A stretch of 53,958 bases of DNA, taken from the NCBI GenBank assembly GCA_040003315.1, contig JBDUCU010000005.1, forward strand, positions 1 through 53,958, written 5' to 3'. A program made the translations under genes and the position numbers. The notes under the pieces are model-generated. The model saw only the letters and a list, made by a program, of their open reading frames with translations. It had not been told where the DNA came from and did not search any database. This stretch comes from JACCZX01 sp040003315. Lineage in GTDB: Bacteria; Pseudomonadota; Gammaproteobacteria; Burkholderiales; Burkholderiaceae_F. Below, in pieces: positions 8,445 through 17,843 of this stretch (position 1 is its first letter; each line of letters begins with the position of its first letter).

Positions 8445-9995
8445 ATGCGGCTTCTGCGCTTATTTCGCATCCTTGCGGTCGTCTGGCGTTATCGGCTCGA
8501 TGAGATCGTCGTTGCGAGTCTGAAGAATGCCGCGCTTGTGCGCATCGTCGACTGGACCACGTTCGGCCCGCCGCGCGAGCCGCGTGCGGTTCGATTGCGG
8601 CGCGCTCTCGAGGATCTCGGCCCGATATTCGTCAAGTTTGGTCAGGTGCTGTCGACTCGGCGCGATCTGCTGCCGCCCGATATGGCCGACGAGCTGGCGC
8701 GCCTGCAGGACCGGGTGCCGCCTTTTGCCTCGGATATCGCGATACGCGAAATCGAACGCGGTCTAGGCCGGTCGATAGAGGCCGTGTTTTCGTCGTTCGA
8801 ACGCGAGCCGGTTGCTTCGGCTTCGATCGCGCAGGTTCACTTCGCGGTGCTGAGAGAGGGACCTCGCGCAGGCGAAAGCGTTGCCGTCAAGGTGCTGCGG
8901 CCCAACGTGCTGCAGGCGATCGAGAAGGATTTGTCGTTGTTGGAAACCGGCGCGATGCTGGTTGAGAGGCTGTGGCGCGATGGCAAGCGACTGCGGCCCC
9001 GCGCCGTCGTCGCCGAATTCGACAGATATCTGCACGATGAGCTGGACTTGATGCGCGAAGCGGCGAACGCGTCGCAGCTTCGGCGTAACTTCGCCGGCTC
9101 GCAGATATTCGTGGTGCCCGAAATGCACTTTGACTACTGCAGCGGAAACGTGCTGGTGATGCAGCGGATGTCGGGAATTCCGATCAGTCGCATCGATCGT
9201 CTGTTGCAAGCCGGCATCGATATCAAGAAACTTTCGCGCGACGGTGTGACCATTTTTTTCATGCAGGTGTTTGACCACGCGTTTTTTCACGCGGACATGC
9301 ATCCGGGCAACATCTTGGTTGGCAACGAAGGCGACCAGTTCAACAAGTACATCGGGCTTGATTTCGGCATCGTCGGGACGTTAAGCGAGAGCGACAAGAA
9401 CTATTTGGCGCAGAATTTTCTCGCTTTCTTCCAGCACGACTACAAGCGCATTGCCGAATTGCACATCGAGTCTGGCTGGGTTCCCGAAGACACTCGCGTC
9501 GACGAACTCGAAAATGCAGTGCGCGCGTGCTGCGAGCCGGTGTTCGACAAGCCGCTGAAGGACATTTCGCTCGGCCAGGTGCTGATGCGCCTGTTTCAGG
9601 CGTCGCAACGGTTTAACGTCGAAGTCCAGCCGCAACTGGTGCTGCTGCAAAAGACACTGCTCAACATCGAAGGCCTGGGCCGCCAGCTCGATCCCGAGCT
9701 GGATCTATGGAAGACAGCGAAGCCGTTCCTCGAGCGCTGGATGGAAGATCAAATAGGCTGGCGCGGAATGGAGGCGAGAATCAAGCGGGAAGCGATGCAG
9801 TGGACCTATTTGCTGCCGCAGTTGCCACGCCTGATGCACTCGGCGCTGACGCGCCATCGCGACGCAGACCGTTTGATCGATGAGGTGCGAATGCTGCGTC
9901 GCGAACAGCGGCTGACGAACAGCTGGTACGCCGCAGCGACGTTTCTGCTGGTGATGGTGGTTGCGATCGCGGCATGGGCGGTGTGGCGCACTTGA
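8445..9995 (+). CDS. ubiB: UbiB, atypical kinase of ubiquinone synthesis
   Basis: 516 residues. UbiB is a member of the ABC1/ADCK/UbiB atypical protein-kinase-like family needed for ubiquinone synthesis; it has ATPase activity and is membrane bound. Hallmarks: the KxGQ-type motif FVKFGQVLSTRRDLLPPDMA (about residue 65), the nucleotide-binding lysine in VAVKVLRP (about residue 150), the catalytic-loop equivalent HADMHPGNILV (about residue 285), the metal-binding GLDFGIVG (about residue 305), and two C-terminal membrane helices of which WYAAATFLLVMVVAIAAWAVW is clear. The start at 8445 gives the family MRLLRLFRIL leader. Its stop overlaps the ATG of a 31-codon frame (TGATG at 9993-9997). Confidence 0.96.
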   Translation: MRLLRLFRILAVVWRYRLDEIVVASLKNAALVRIVDWTTFGPPREPRAVRLRRALEDLGPIFVKFGQVLSTRRDLLPPDMADELARLQDRVPPFASDIAIREIERGLGRSIEAVFSSFEREPVASASIAQVHFAVLREGPRAGESVAVKVLRPNVLQAIEKDLSLLETGAMLVERLWRDGKRLRPRAVVAEFDRYLHDELDLMREAANASQLRRNFAGSQIFVVPEMHFDYCSGNVLVMQRMSGIPISRIDRLLQAGIDIKKLSRDGVTIFFMQVFDHAFFHADMHPGNILVGNEGDQFNKYIGLDFGIVGTLSESDKNYLAQNFLAFFQHDYKRIAELHIESGWVPEDTRVDELENAVRACCEPVFDKPLKDISLGQVLMRLFQASQRFNVEVQPQLVLLQKTLLNIEGLGRQLDPELDLWKTAKPFLERWMEDQIGWRGMEARIKREAMQWTYLLPQLPRLMHSALTRHRDADRLIDEVRMLRREQRLTNSWYAAATFLLVMVVAIAAWAVWRT

Positions 9996-10090
9996 TGGAG
10001 CCGCGTAAGCATTACAGCATCAACGGCATTGACGTGACCCGATTCGCGGCTATCGTGGGCGCCACTTTCGATGGTGTCACCGGAACATGA
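9995..10090 (+). CDS. possible 31-residue ORF bridging ubiB and the lipoprotein gene
   Basis: ATG at 9995 overlaps the ubiB stop (TGATG), and its own stop TGA (10088-10090) overlaps the ATG of the next gene (ATGA at 10087-10090). It would encode a short polar peptide containing HYSINGIDVTRFAAIVGA. The overlaps at both ends are what a translationally coupled small gene would look like, and the ORF fills the gap exactly. I recognise no family. It could equally be a chance frame in a 92-base spacer. Confidence 0.3.
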   Translation: MEPRKHYSINGIDVTRFAAIVGATFDGVTGT

Positions 10091-12108
10091 GCACATCCAA
10101 GGCCTTCAGTCGCACGGTGCAATACGCTGTGCTGGCCGTTGCCCTGAATGCTTGCGGAGGGGGCGGCGATTCGAGGCCGCCGCCGGCACCCACGCCGCCA
10201 CCATCGGTCGGCGCATCGACCTGCACCGGTACTGAAGCGTTCTCGGCAGTTGGCGATACGACCGTTGCGGTCGGCAAGGCCGCAGGCGCAGCCATCGCGG
10301 GCTGCAGTGGGCCCCTGACCACTGTGCAGTGGACGCAGGCGACGGGCGCGCCAGTGACCATGCTGTCTGCAAGGACGCAGGCGATCAGCTTCGAGCCGCC
10401 GTCGGCGGGTGCGTATGGTTTCTCGGTGACGTTTGTCGACGCCGGTGGAGCATCGCGCTCCTCGAATGTGACGATCAATGCGGTCGCGGCCACGACCGCG
10501 GCGCCGGTGCTGATCCGCGCCGATCACGCGGTGCGCAAGGGCGGCAATGTCTCGCTGCGCGCCTGGCCCGCATTGGTCGCGGGCGAGACCAACACGTGGA
10601 CGCAGCTCGCCGGGCCGCAGGTCACACTCGACGCCAGCGATCCGAACCGCGTGCTGTTTGTCGCGCCCGAGGTCACGCGTGATACTGCGCTGATTTTTCG
10701 CGTGACGCGCAGAAATGCGAGCGGCAGTACCGACACCGATGACGCCTACGTGCTGGTCGAAAACTACACGCAGGCTCCGCCGGATCCCAACGGCACGCTG
10801 CCGCATGTTTTCAGCGATCTGCATGTGTCGCGCACTTATGCGTATCGAGCCAGTGGTCCGTTTGCCGGCGCGCTGGTTCGCTGCACCTATGACGCATCGT
10901 TACAATACACGGGCGGCGCAGCCAATCTCTGCCCGTTGTCGACGCTGCCGTTCTTGCACCAAACCACGGGCGGCGCCGTGCCGACCGCGGATCAGGTGAT
11001 GGATCGCGTGATCGTTTCGCACGACTGGATGGGCGCGGTGTTTGAGCAATTCATCCGGACGCAGGCCACCCAGGACATGCTGCGCCTGCTAAATGGCGTG
11101 ACCGCCATCGTGATTGGTGCACAGGTACGCCCGAGCTTCTACTACGCGCTCACGGGTGCGATCTACCTCGACGCAGACAACTTCTGGTTGAGCCCCGCGC
11201 AGCGCGATGTGATCAACGAGGCACCCGACTTCCGCTCGGACTTCGACCGCGACCTGATGTACTCGGGCGTATGGCGTTACACATCAAGCAACCAGAATAT
11301 TTTCCTGCCTTTCCCTGCAACCTCCAGAATCTCGCGCGACGTGGCGTATCTTCAGCAAGAAGCCGGCTGGCTGATGTACCACGAGCTGGGGCACGCGTCG
11401 GACTTCATGCCGCCTGCAGCCCGCGGCGCGCTGAACAATTCGTTGTCGGCGTGGGGCAACATCGAACCGCGCTACCCGTCGCAACTACCGTCGACGCTGA
11501 TGACCAGCATGTTTCCGCTGCAGTCGGCGCAAATGATGGGCTTGGCACAAGTCAAATTCGCCGGCGCCACGGCGGATGCCACGCAACGCGCGTACACGCC
11601 GAATGACGTCGCAGGCTTCTTCGCTGCCGACCGAGCGACCGACGAATACAACTACTCGACATCGCGTGAAGACATTGCGATGACGTTCGAAGAATTCATG
11701 ATGGTGCGCAACCATGGATGGCGCCGCGATGTTGCAATCACCGACAAGATCACGGCGACCACGACGAGCTCGAGTCTGATCGTGCGGTGGGGACAGCGTG
11801 GGCGCGTTGGCGAAGCCGCCATCAAGCCGCGTGCGCGCTTTGCGGTGCAGCAGCTCGCGCCGTGGGTCGATCCAGTCGAGGTTGACACGCTGCCTGCACC
11901 GATCGCAATGCGCACCGGCGACAGCTGGGCCAGCAATCTCGTCGTTCCGGTTCCGCCGGGGGGCCTTGCAGGACTGCTTTCAGTCCGCGCGCAGCTTGAC
12001 TTTGCTTCGGACCGAGCGCTGCTTGAACGGGCCACGGTGGGCGCGCACGGATTTCACACGGGCCATCGAACGCCGAATGAACGCTGGATGAAACGAGTGG
12101 GCCGCTAG
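10087..12108 (+). CDS. lipoprotein with Ig-like domains and zincin-type HELGH motif
   Basis: 673 residues. The N-terminus has a lipoprotein signal with lipobox LNAC (Cys about residue 19) followed by GGGG and a Pro-rich linker. Then come about 200 residues of beta-rich, Ig/PKD-like repeats (two units containing TQATGAPVTM and TQLAGPQVTL). The C-terminal half holds a peptidase-like domain: GWLMYHELGHASDF (about residue 435) carries the HExxH zinc motif, and a later acidic segment SREDIAMTFEEFM could supply the third ligand. The protein is expected on the outer or inner membrane facing the periplasm or outside. No specific peptidase family is certain; it recalls the large proteobacterial extracellular zincins. 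It may be co-transcribed with ubiB through the short ORF, though the function appears unrelated. Confidence 0.75.
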   Translation: MSTSKAFSRTVQYAVLAVALNACGGGGDSRPPPAPTPPPSVGASTCTGTEAFSAVGDTTVAVGKAAGAAIAGCSGPLTTVQWTQATGAPVTMLSARTQAISFEPPSAGAYGFSVTFVDAGGASRSSNVTINAVAATTAAPVLIRADHAVRKGGNVSLRAWPALVAGETNTWTQLAGPQVTLDASDPNRVLFVAPEVTRDTALIFRVTRRNASGSTDTDDAYVLVENYTQAPPDPNGTLPHVFSDLHVSRTYAYRASGPFAGALVRCTYDASLQYTGGAANLCPLSTLPFLHQTTGGAVPTADQVMDRVIVSHDWMGAVFEQFIRTQATQDMLRLLNGVTAIVIGAQVRPSFYYALTGAIYLDADNFWLSPAQRDVINEAPDFRSDFDRDLMYSGVWRYTSSNQNIFLPFPATSRISRDVAYLQQEAGWLMYHELGHASDFMPPAARGALNNSLSAWGNIEPRYPSQLPSTLMTSMFPLQSAQMMGLAQVKFAGATADATQRAYTPNDVAGFFAADRATDEYNYSTSREDIAMTFEEFMMVRNHGWRRDVAITDKITATTTSSSLIVRWGQRGRVGEAAIKPRARFAVQQLAPWVDPVEVDTLPAPIAMRTGDSWASNLVVPVPPGGLAGLLSVRAQLDFASDRALLERATVGAHGFHTGHRTPNERWMKRVGR

Positions 12109-12200
12109 CGGCGGAGGCCGAACGCGGCGCCGCAATTGCCTCATAATGCGCGCGCAGTGCGCATCGCGCGTTAATGCAATGCATCAATGCCGCTGACTCG

Positions 12201-13625
12201 ATGACACTTCTCGCCTTTATCGCGCTCTACCTGGTTGCATCGCTCGGAATCGGCATTTACGCCGCGATGCGAGTCAAGAGCACCGCGGACTACGCACTGG
12301 CGGGACGTTCGCTGCCGCTTCTTGTGATCATTGCCACGACGTTCGCGACGTGGTTCGGCTCGGAAACCGTGCTCGGCATTCCATCGAAATTTGTCGAAGG
12401 CGGCTTTCGCAACACCGTCGAGGATCCGTTCGGTGCTGGCCTGTGTCTGGTGCTGGTCGGCATGTTTTTTGCGCGCAAGCTGTACAAAATGGACCTGCTG
12501 ACGATCGGCGATTTTTATCGTCGCCGCTACGGGCGAGGCGTCGAAATTTTCAGCTCGATCGTAATCCTGATCTCGTACCTCGGATGGGTTGCCGCGCAGA
12601 TCACCGCGCTCGGCCTGGTGTTCAATCTGTTGTCGGCCGGTGCGATCAGCGTATCGGTCGGCATGGCAATAGGCACGGCAGTGGTGCTGGTTTATACGTT
12701 GTTCGGCGGTATGTGGTCGGTCGCGATGACTGACACTTTTCAGATGGCAATTATCATCGTCGGCCTGTCGCTGATCGCAATCTTTGCGGCAGACCAGGCG
12801 GGTGGAGCGAGTCGCGTGATCGAGTACGCCCAATCGCGCGATATGTTCCGGTTCTTTCCGGACGGCGGAGTGCACGACTGGTTGTTTTGGGCGGGCGCGG
12901 CGATCACGATCATGATCGGCTCGATCCCGCAGCAGGACGTGTTTCAGCGTGTGATGTCCGCGAAGGATGCTGATACGTCGGTCAAGGGTCCGATCATCGG
13001 CGGCATCTCGTACATGATCTTTGCGCTGGTGCCGATTTTCATCGGGCTCTCGGCGTTCCTGGTGATGCCGGAGGCTGCCAACACATTGTTGAAGCAGGAC
13101 TCGCAAAAGATCCTGCCCACTCTGGTCTTGGAGCACATGCCGGTGTGGCTTCAGGTGGCCTTTTTTGGCGCGCTGCTGGCGGCCATCATGTCGACTGCGT
13201 CGGCGGCGCTGCTTGCGCCTTCGACCACGTTTGTCGAAAACGTCCTGAAGAATTTCGTCAACATGAGTGACAAGCGAGAGCTGTTCTACATGCGGATGAC
13301 CGTGATCGTATTCACGACGTGCGTGCTGATTTATTCGATCAACAATGAAGGCACGCCCATCTACGAGTTGGTATCCAAGGCGTATCAGTTCCCCGTCGTC
13401 GGCGCGTTCTGGCCACTGGTATGCGGGCTTTACTGGCGGCGCTCAACGACACAGGGTGCGATCTGGTCGATCGTGCTGGGGATGGGCACCTGGCTTGTGC
13501 TCGAGCGCACGCCGCTGGGGCAGGATTTTCCCGCGGTGCTCGGCGGCTTTTTGATGGCCGCGCTCGGAATGTTCGTCGGCTCGCTTGTTTCAGCCAAGGA
13601 AACGGCCCGGCCGCAGCCGGCATAA
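12201..13625 (+). CDS. sodium:solute symporter (SSS family)
   Basis: An integral membrane permease of the SSS family (LeuT fold), about 474 residues from ATG 12201; the upstream ATG 12174 would add nine residues without hydrophobic content, and neither start has a strong ribosome site. The first helix is LLAFIALYLVASLGIGIYAAM, followed by the family pattern STADYALAGRSLPLLVIIATTFATWFGSETVLGIP, which contains the sodium-site region of TM1. Further helices run to LGGFLMAALGMFVGSLVSA; GSIPQQDVFQRVMSAKDA and SAALLAPSTTFVENVL are also typical. The substrate cannot be read: the family covers proline, pantothenate, acetate and others. It is transcribed alone, with a convergent DUF6279 gene downstream. 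Confidence 0.9.
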   Translation: MTLLAFIALYLVASLGIGIYAAMRVKSTADYALAGRSLPLLVIIATTFATWFGSETVLGIPSKFVEGGFRNTVEDPFGAGLCLVLVGMFFARKLYKMDLLTIGDFYRRRYGRGVEIFSSIVILISYLGWVAAQITALGLVFNLLSAGAISVSVGMAIGTAVVLVYTLFGGMWSVAMTDTFQMAIIIVGLSLIAIFAADQAGGASRVIEYAQSRDMFRFFPDGGVHDWLFWAGAAITIMIGSIPQQDVFQRVMSAKDADTSVKGPIIGGISYMIFALVPIFIGLSAFLVMPEAANTLLKQDSQKILPTLVLEHMPVWLQVAFFGALLAAIMSTASAALLAPSTTFVENVLKNFVNMSDKRELFYMRMTVIVFTTCVLIYSINNEGTPIYELVSKAYQFPVVGAFWPLVCGLYWRRSTTQGAIWSIVLGMGTWLVLERTPLGQDFPAVLGGFLMAALGMFVGSLVSAKETARPQPA

Positions 13626-13651
13626 CATCACCTTGTAAGTCCTCGGCGGTG

Positions 13652-14518
13652 CTAGCTGTTTTGCGCGGCCAGCGATTTGAAATCCTGCCCGTAGTCGTTC
13701 AGCTTCTTGTCGAGCTTGGCCCGCTGTTCAGGCGTTGCGTGGTTGATCAATTGCGCAATCAGCTCCGCGCTGCCGCGGCGATAAGCCTCCGCGCGCGCGC
13801 GTCGATCGGCCTCGGGTGCCGACTCCAGTTGCGCAAAGTATGTCCGCAGCCAGCGGGTCGCGGTTTCCTGCGAAGGGCGCTCCGCCCCGATCTTGCGCAG
13901 CAGTGCGATGAACTCACGCTGGCGCCGCTCGCGTTCATCAATCCACCACGTGGCGTCGGCAGGCCGGCTTGCCATCGACTTGCGGATGATCTCCTTCTGT
14001 TCGTCGGTTAGTTTGCCGAACCAGGTTTCGGCTCGCTCGCTGTATTTCTTGACCCGCTCCCCGGCCACATCGTTATCACCGTAGCGCGCCAGCTCGCGTC
14101 GAGCCTTATTGGCGTCGGACGAGATTTTCTTGGCGGCACGACCAATCTGCTCGGGTGTCAGGGTCAACGCAAGCTGCGCAATATCGGGCGCGGCGCGATC
14201 TCCTGCCGTCATCATCCGCGCGTTCAGCTGCTGGTTAAATTCGATCACGTCGGCAGCCGTCACCGGACCCGCGATCTTCGCCCGCGCCTTGTCGAGAAAC
14301 GCGGCGTAGTCACGCAGCTGGGTCGAGCGATGCCAGGCGAGCAGCGTGTTGATGCGCTCTCTGACCGTGTATTCCTGCTCCGGATTGAGCTCGAGATAAC
14401 TGTTCAGCTGGAACAGTGCCAGCGTGTCGGCATTGTTGTAGCCGAGCTTCATGGTGGCGCAGCTGGCAAGCGCCCCTGCCACCAGCAGCGCCGTCACCAA
14501 ATGCGCGTACCGAACCAC
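13652..14518 (-). CDS. DUF6279 family lipoprotein
   Basis: The frame is open to 14590, but the GTG at 14518 is preferred because it gives a compact lipoprotein signal (VRYAHLVTALLVAGALASC, lipobox LASC). It also leaves room for a promoter opposite glmU. About 288 residues. The mature part is almost entirely helical and charged, with the DUF6279 opening MKLGYNNADTLALFQLNSYLELNPEQE. It then contains repeated EQ-containing helices (LTPEQIGRAAKKI, LTDEQKEIIRKSM, ATPEQRAKLDKKL) reminiscent of periplasmic CpxP/Spy-like chaperones; that resemblance is my inference. A periplasmic lipoprotein of unknown role. Divergent from glmU, convergent with the symporter. Confidence 0.85.
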   Translation of the reverse strand: MVRYAHLVTALLVAGALASCATMKLGYNNADTLALFQLNSYLELNPEQEYTVRERINTLLAWHRSTQLRDYAAFLDKARAKIAGPVTAADVIEFNQQLNARMMTAGDRAAPDIAQLALTLTPEQIGRAAKKISSDANKARRELARYGDNDVAGERVKKYSERAETWFGKLTDEQKEIIRKSMASRPADATWWIDERERRQREFIALLRKIGAERPSQETATRWLRTYFAQLESAPEADRRARAEAYRRGSAELIAQLINHATPEQRAKLDKKLNDYGQDFKSLAAQNS

Positions 14519-14625
14519 GGGATAACCCCAAACGGGTGAACTAGAATCGCTGCGCACTCGCGTCTCCACTTTCCATCGCACCGCCGGCACGTCTCGTCGC
14601 CTCCGCGACCTATCATCAGGCCCCT

Positions 14626-16017
14626 ATGAACATCGTGATACTCGCTGCCGGACAAGGCAAGCGGATGGGACCGACGCCTGCCGATCCGCTTCCCAAGGTC
14701 TTGCACCCGATCGCCGGCCGGCCGATGATCGCGCATGTTCTGGACGCAGTGCGCGCGGCCACAGCCGGACTGGCGGCGAATATAGTTGTTGTGGTCGGTC
14801 ATGGTGCAGAAAAAGTGCAAAAAGCGTTCCAAGATTCAGGGAACGTGCCTTCCGGCCTGACCTTCGTTGAGCAGCATCCGCAGCTCGGAACCGGCCATGC
14901 GGTGAGGCAAGCAGCGCCGTTGTTCGACGCGTCTGCTCGCACGTTGGTTCTGTACGGGGACGTACCGCTGATCAGCGCAGCGACGTTGCAGCGGCTGTTC
15001 GAGTCGCGCGCCGACGTTGCGCTATTGACCGTGCAGCACGCGCAGCCGGATGGCTATGGCCGCATCGTGCGAGATGCAAACGGCAACGTGCGGCGTATTG
15101 TCGAAGAACGCGATGCGACGGCCGACGAGCGTACGTTGACCGAGGTCAACACCGGAATCCTGATCGCGCCGACGACTCAATTGAAACGTTGGCTCGCTGC
15201 GCTGTCCAATGACAATGCGCAACGCGAGTATTACCTGACGGACATCGTGGCGCAGGCGGTTGCGCAAAGATGCAGCGTGGCGACCGTGCACAGCGCTGAT
15301 GCGGAGGAGACGCTTGGAGTGAATAGCAAGGAGCAGCTGGCGATGGTCGAGCGGATCGCGCAACGCCGCACAGCGAGTGGGTTGATGGAGCGTGGCGCAA
15401 CGCTGGCGGATCCGGCACGCATTGACGTGCGCGGCACGCTTGAAGTCGGTGCAGCGGTATCGATCGATGTCGGTTGCATCTTCGAGGGTCAGGTCCATCT
15501 TGCCGATGGAGTGCGCATCGGCGCGTACTGCGTTTTGCGCGATTGCACGATCGGCGCGGGCAGCGAGGTACTGCCGTTCTCGTACCTTGAGGGTGCCATC
15601 ATCGGCGCCGACGCGCGCATCGGGCCGTACTCGCGTCTACGGCCCGGCGCGCAGTTGAGCGATGGCGTACACATCGGCAACTTCGTCGAGGTGAAGGCGA
15701 GCTCGCTGGGCCGCGGTTCGAAGGCCAACCATCTGGCTTATATCGGCGACGCGGTCATCGGAGCCAATGTCAATATCGGTGCCGGTTCCATTACGGCCAA
15801 CTACGATGGAGCGCGCAAGCATCGGACGGTGATCGAAGACGATGTGTCGATCGGCTCCAATGCGGTCCTGGTGGCACCGGTGAAGATCGGCAAAGGCGCG
15901 ACGATTGCCGGTGGTTCCACGATTTCCAAGAATGCACCGGAAGGTAAGCTCACCGTTGCGCGCGCCAAGCAGACGACGCTCGATGGTTGGAAGCGGCCGG
16001 TGAAAGGGAAGAGTTGA
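14626..16017 (+). CDS. glmU: bifunctional UDP-N-acetylglucosamine pyrophosphorylase / glucosamine-1-phosphate acetyltransferase
   Basis: GlmU performs the last two steps to UDP-GlcNAc: acetylation of GlcN-1-P and uridylylation of GlcNAc-1-P. 463 residues, standard length. N-terminal Rossmann-like uridyltransferase: ILAAGQGKRM (residues 5-14), LPKVLHPIAGRPMI, VEQHPQLGTGHAV, LYGDVPLI and EVNTGI. C-terminal left-handed beta-helix of hexapeptide repeats from about residue 250, with NFVEVKASSLGRGSKANHL, IGAGSITANYDG and the acetyl-CoA region. Followed after one base by glmS, so the two enzymes of hexosamine supply are co-transcribed and translationally close. Confidence 0.97.
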   Translation: MNIVILAAGQGKRMGPTPADPLPKVLHPIAGRPMIAHVLDAVRAATAGLAANIVVVVGHGAEKVQKAFQDSGNVPSGLTFVEQHPQLGTGHAVRQAAPLFDASARTLVLYGDVPLISAATLQRLFESRADVALLTVQHAQPDGYGRIVRDANGNVRRIVEERDATADERTLTEVNTGILIAPTTQLKRWLAALSNDNAQREYYLTDIVAQAVAQRCSVATVHSADAEETLGVNSKEQLAMVERIAQRRTASGLMERGATLADPARIDVRGTLEVGAAVSIDVGCIFEGQVHLADGVRIGAYCVLRDCTIGAGSEVLPFSYLEGAIIGADARIGPYSRLRPGAQLSDGVHIGNFVEVKASSLGRGSKANHLAYIGDAVIGANVNIGAGSITANYDGARKHRTVIEDDVSIGSNAVLVAPVKIGKGATIAGGSTISKNAPEGKLTVARAKQTTLDGWKRPVKGKS

Positions 16018-16018
16018 A

Positions 16019-17836
16019 ATGTGCGGAATTGTCGGCGCGATTGCGACGCGCGATATCACTGCGGTACTCGTGGAGGGGCTGCGCCGGCTCGAATATCGCG
16101 GTTACGACTCGTGCGGGGTTGCGTTGCTGCAGGACGGCGCTCTGACACGGTCGCGCAGCACGGCGCGCGTGGCCGAGCTCGAGACGCAGATAAAAAAACT
16201 GGCCCTCGCGGGACGTCTCGGAATTTCGCATACACGCTGGGCAACCCACGGCGCGCCGGTCACGAGCAACGCGCATCCGCACTTTTCGCGCAACGAAGTT
16301 GCCGTCGTGCACAACGGCATTATCGAAAACTACGAAGAGATCCGTACCGAACTGAAGCGCGCCGGTTACGAGTTCGAAACCGAGACGGATACCGAAGTCA
16401 TTGCGCACCTGATCCACCAACTCTATCGCGGCGAACTGCTGACCGCGGTACGCAGTGCGGTTGCGCGCTTCAAAGGCGCTTACGCGATCGCTGTTATGCA
16501 CAAGGCGGAGCCGCAAAGGCTGGTCGGCGCGCGACATGGGTCGCCGTTGGTGGTCGGAGTGGGCAACGCTGAAAACTTTCTCGCTTCCGATGCTCTGGCG
16601 CTGGCGGGCACCACCGATCAGATCATCTATCTCGAGGATGGCGATGTGGTCGAAGTCGAGTTGCAGAGGATTCGAATCGTCGACGCGACCGGGGCCACGG
16701 TCCAGCGCGAAGTGCACACGGTGTATGCGGCAACTGGAGGCGCCGATCTGGGTCCGTACCAGCACTACATGCAGAAGGAGATCTTCGAACAGCCGCGCGC
16801 GATCAGCGACACGATCGAAACGATCGACTCGATCTCGCCCCTGTTGTTCGGCCCGAACGCGGAGGCGCAATTTGTAGCGGTCGACCGCGCATTGATCCTT
16901 GCGTGCGGCACCAGCTACTACGCTGGACTCACAGCCAAGATTTGGCTCGAGTCCATGGCGGCATTGCCCACGCAGGTCGAGATCGCCAGCGAGTATCGAT
17001 ATCGCGACAGCGTGCCCGACCCCCGCACTCTGGTCGTCGCCATCTCACAATCTGGCGAGACTGCGGATACCTTGGCGGCGCTGAAACACGCACAGTCACT
17101 CGGCATGGCGCGCACGCTCGGCATCATCAACGTGGCGACGAGCGCGATGGCACGTCAAACCGAGCTGCAATTTTTCACCCGGGCCGGAGTCGAGATAGGC
17201 GTGGCTTCGACCAAGGCGTTCACCACGCAATTGGTCGCCCTGTTCCTGTTGACGCTGACTCTTGCGAAACAGCGCGGACGTTTGAGTCGAGAAGACGAAC
17301 AGCAGCACATTCGCTCGCTGCGCCATCTGCCGGCGGCGCTGCAGGCCGTACTTGCGCTCGAGCCGCAGGTCATCGCGTGGGCGCAGGAATTTGCCCACAA
17401 GGAACACGCGCTGTTTCTTGGCCGCGGATTGCACTATCCGATTGCGTTAGAGGGCGCGCTCAAGCTCAAGGAAATCAGCTACATCCATGCCGAGGCATAT
17501 CCGGCCGGCGAACTGAAGCACGGGCCGCTAGCACTGGTGACCAGCGAAATGCCGGTGGTCACCGTCGCTCCGAATGATGCGCTGGTGGAAAAACTCAAGT
17601 CGAACATGCAGGAAGTGCGTGCGCGCGGCGGCCAGCTCTATGCATTCGCCGATGCGGACACACGCATCGAGTCCGCGGCCGGCGTCCATGTGATTCGGTT
17701 GCCCGAGCACTATGGCGCCCTGTCGCCCATCCTGCACGTCGTGCCATTGCAGCTTCTGGCGTATCACACCGCGGTGGCTCGCAAGACCGATGTCGACAAG
17801 CCAAGGAATCTGGCGAAATCGGTGACGGTCGAATGA
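16019..17836 (+). CDS. glmS: glutamine--fructose-6-phosphate aminotransferase (isomerising)
   Basis: GlmS makes glucosamine-6-phosphate from fructose-6-phosphate and glutamine, the entry step of amino-sugar synthesis for peptidoglycan and LPS. 605 residues. N-terminal Ntn glutaminase with catalytic Cys2 in MCGIVGAI, then LRRLEYRGYDSCG, THTRW-like SHTRWATHG and HNGIIENYEE; two SIS isomerase domains (ACGTSYYAGLTAK, SQSGETADTLAAL, GRGLHYPIALEGALKLKEISYI, AYPAGELKHGPLAL); C-terminal DKPRNLAKSVTVE. The start is one base after the glmU stop. No glmS ribozyme is expected in this group and none is seen. Confidence 0.97.
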   Translation: MCGIVGAIATRDITAVLVEGLRRLEYRGYDSCGVALLQDGALTRSRSTARVAELETQIKKLALAGRLGISHTRWATHGAPVTSNAHPHFSRNEVAVVHNGIIENYEEIRTELKRAGYEFETETDTEVIAHLIHQLYRGELLTAVRSAVARFKGAYAIAVMHKAEPQRLVGARHGSPLVVGVGNAENFLASDALALAGTTDQIIYLEDGDVVEVELQRIRIVDATGATVQREVHTVYAATGGADLGPYQHYMQKEIFEQPRAISDTIETIDSISPLLFGPNAEAQFVAVDRALILACGTSYYAGLTAKIWLESMAALPTQVEIASEYRYRDSVPDPRTLVVAISQSGETADTLAALKHAQSLGMARTLGIINVATSAMARQTELQFFTRAGVEIGVASTKAFTTQLVALFLLTLTLAKQRGRLSREDEQQHIRSLRHLPAALQAVLALEPQVIAWAQEFAHKEHALFLGRGLHYPIALEGALKLKEISYIHAEAYPAGELKHGPLALVTSEMPVVTVAPNDALVEKLKSNMQEVRARGGQLYAFADADTRIESAAGVHVIRLPEHYGALSPILHVVPLQLLAYHTAVARKTDVDKPRNLAKSVTVE

Positions 17837-17843
17837 GATCGAC

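Noticed and set aside
12171..13136. 321-codon minus-strand frame
   Set aside because: Antisense to the sodium:solute symporter; charged His/Arg/Asp-rich nonsense typical of the reverse frame of a membrane-protein gene in GC-rich DNA.
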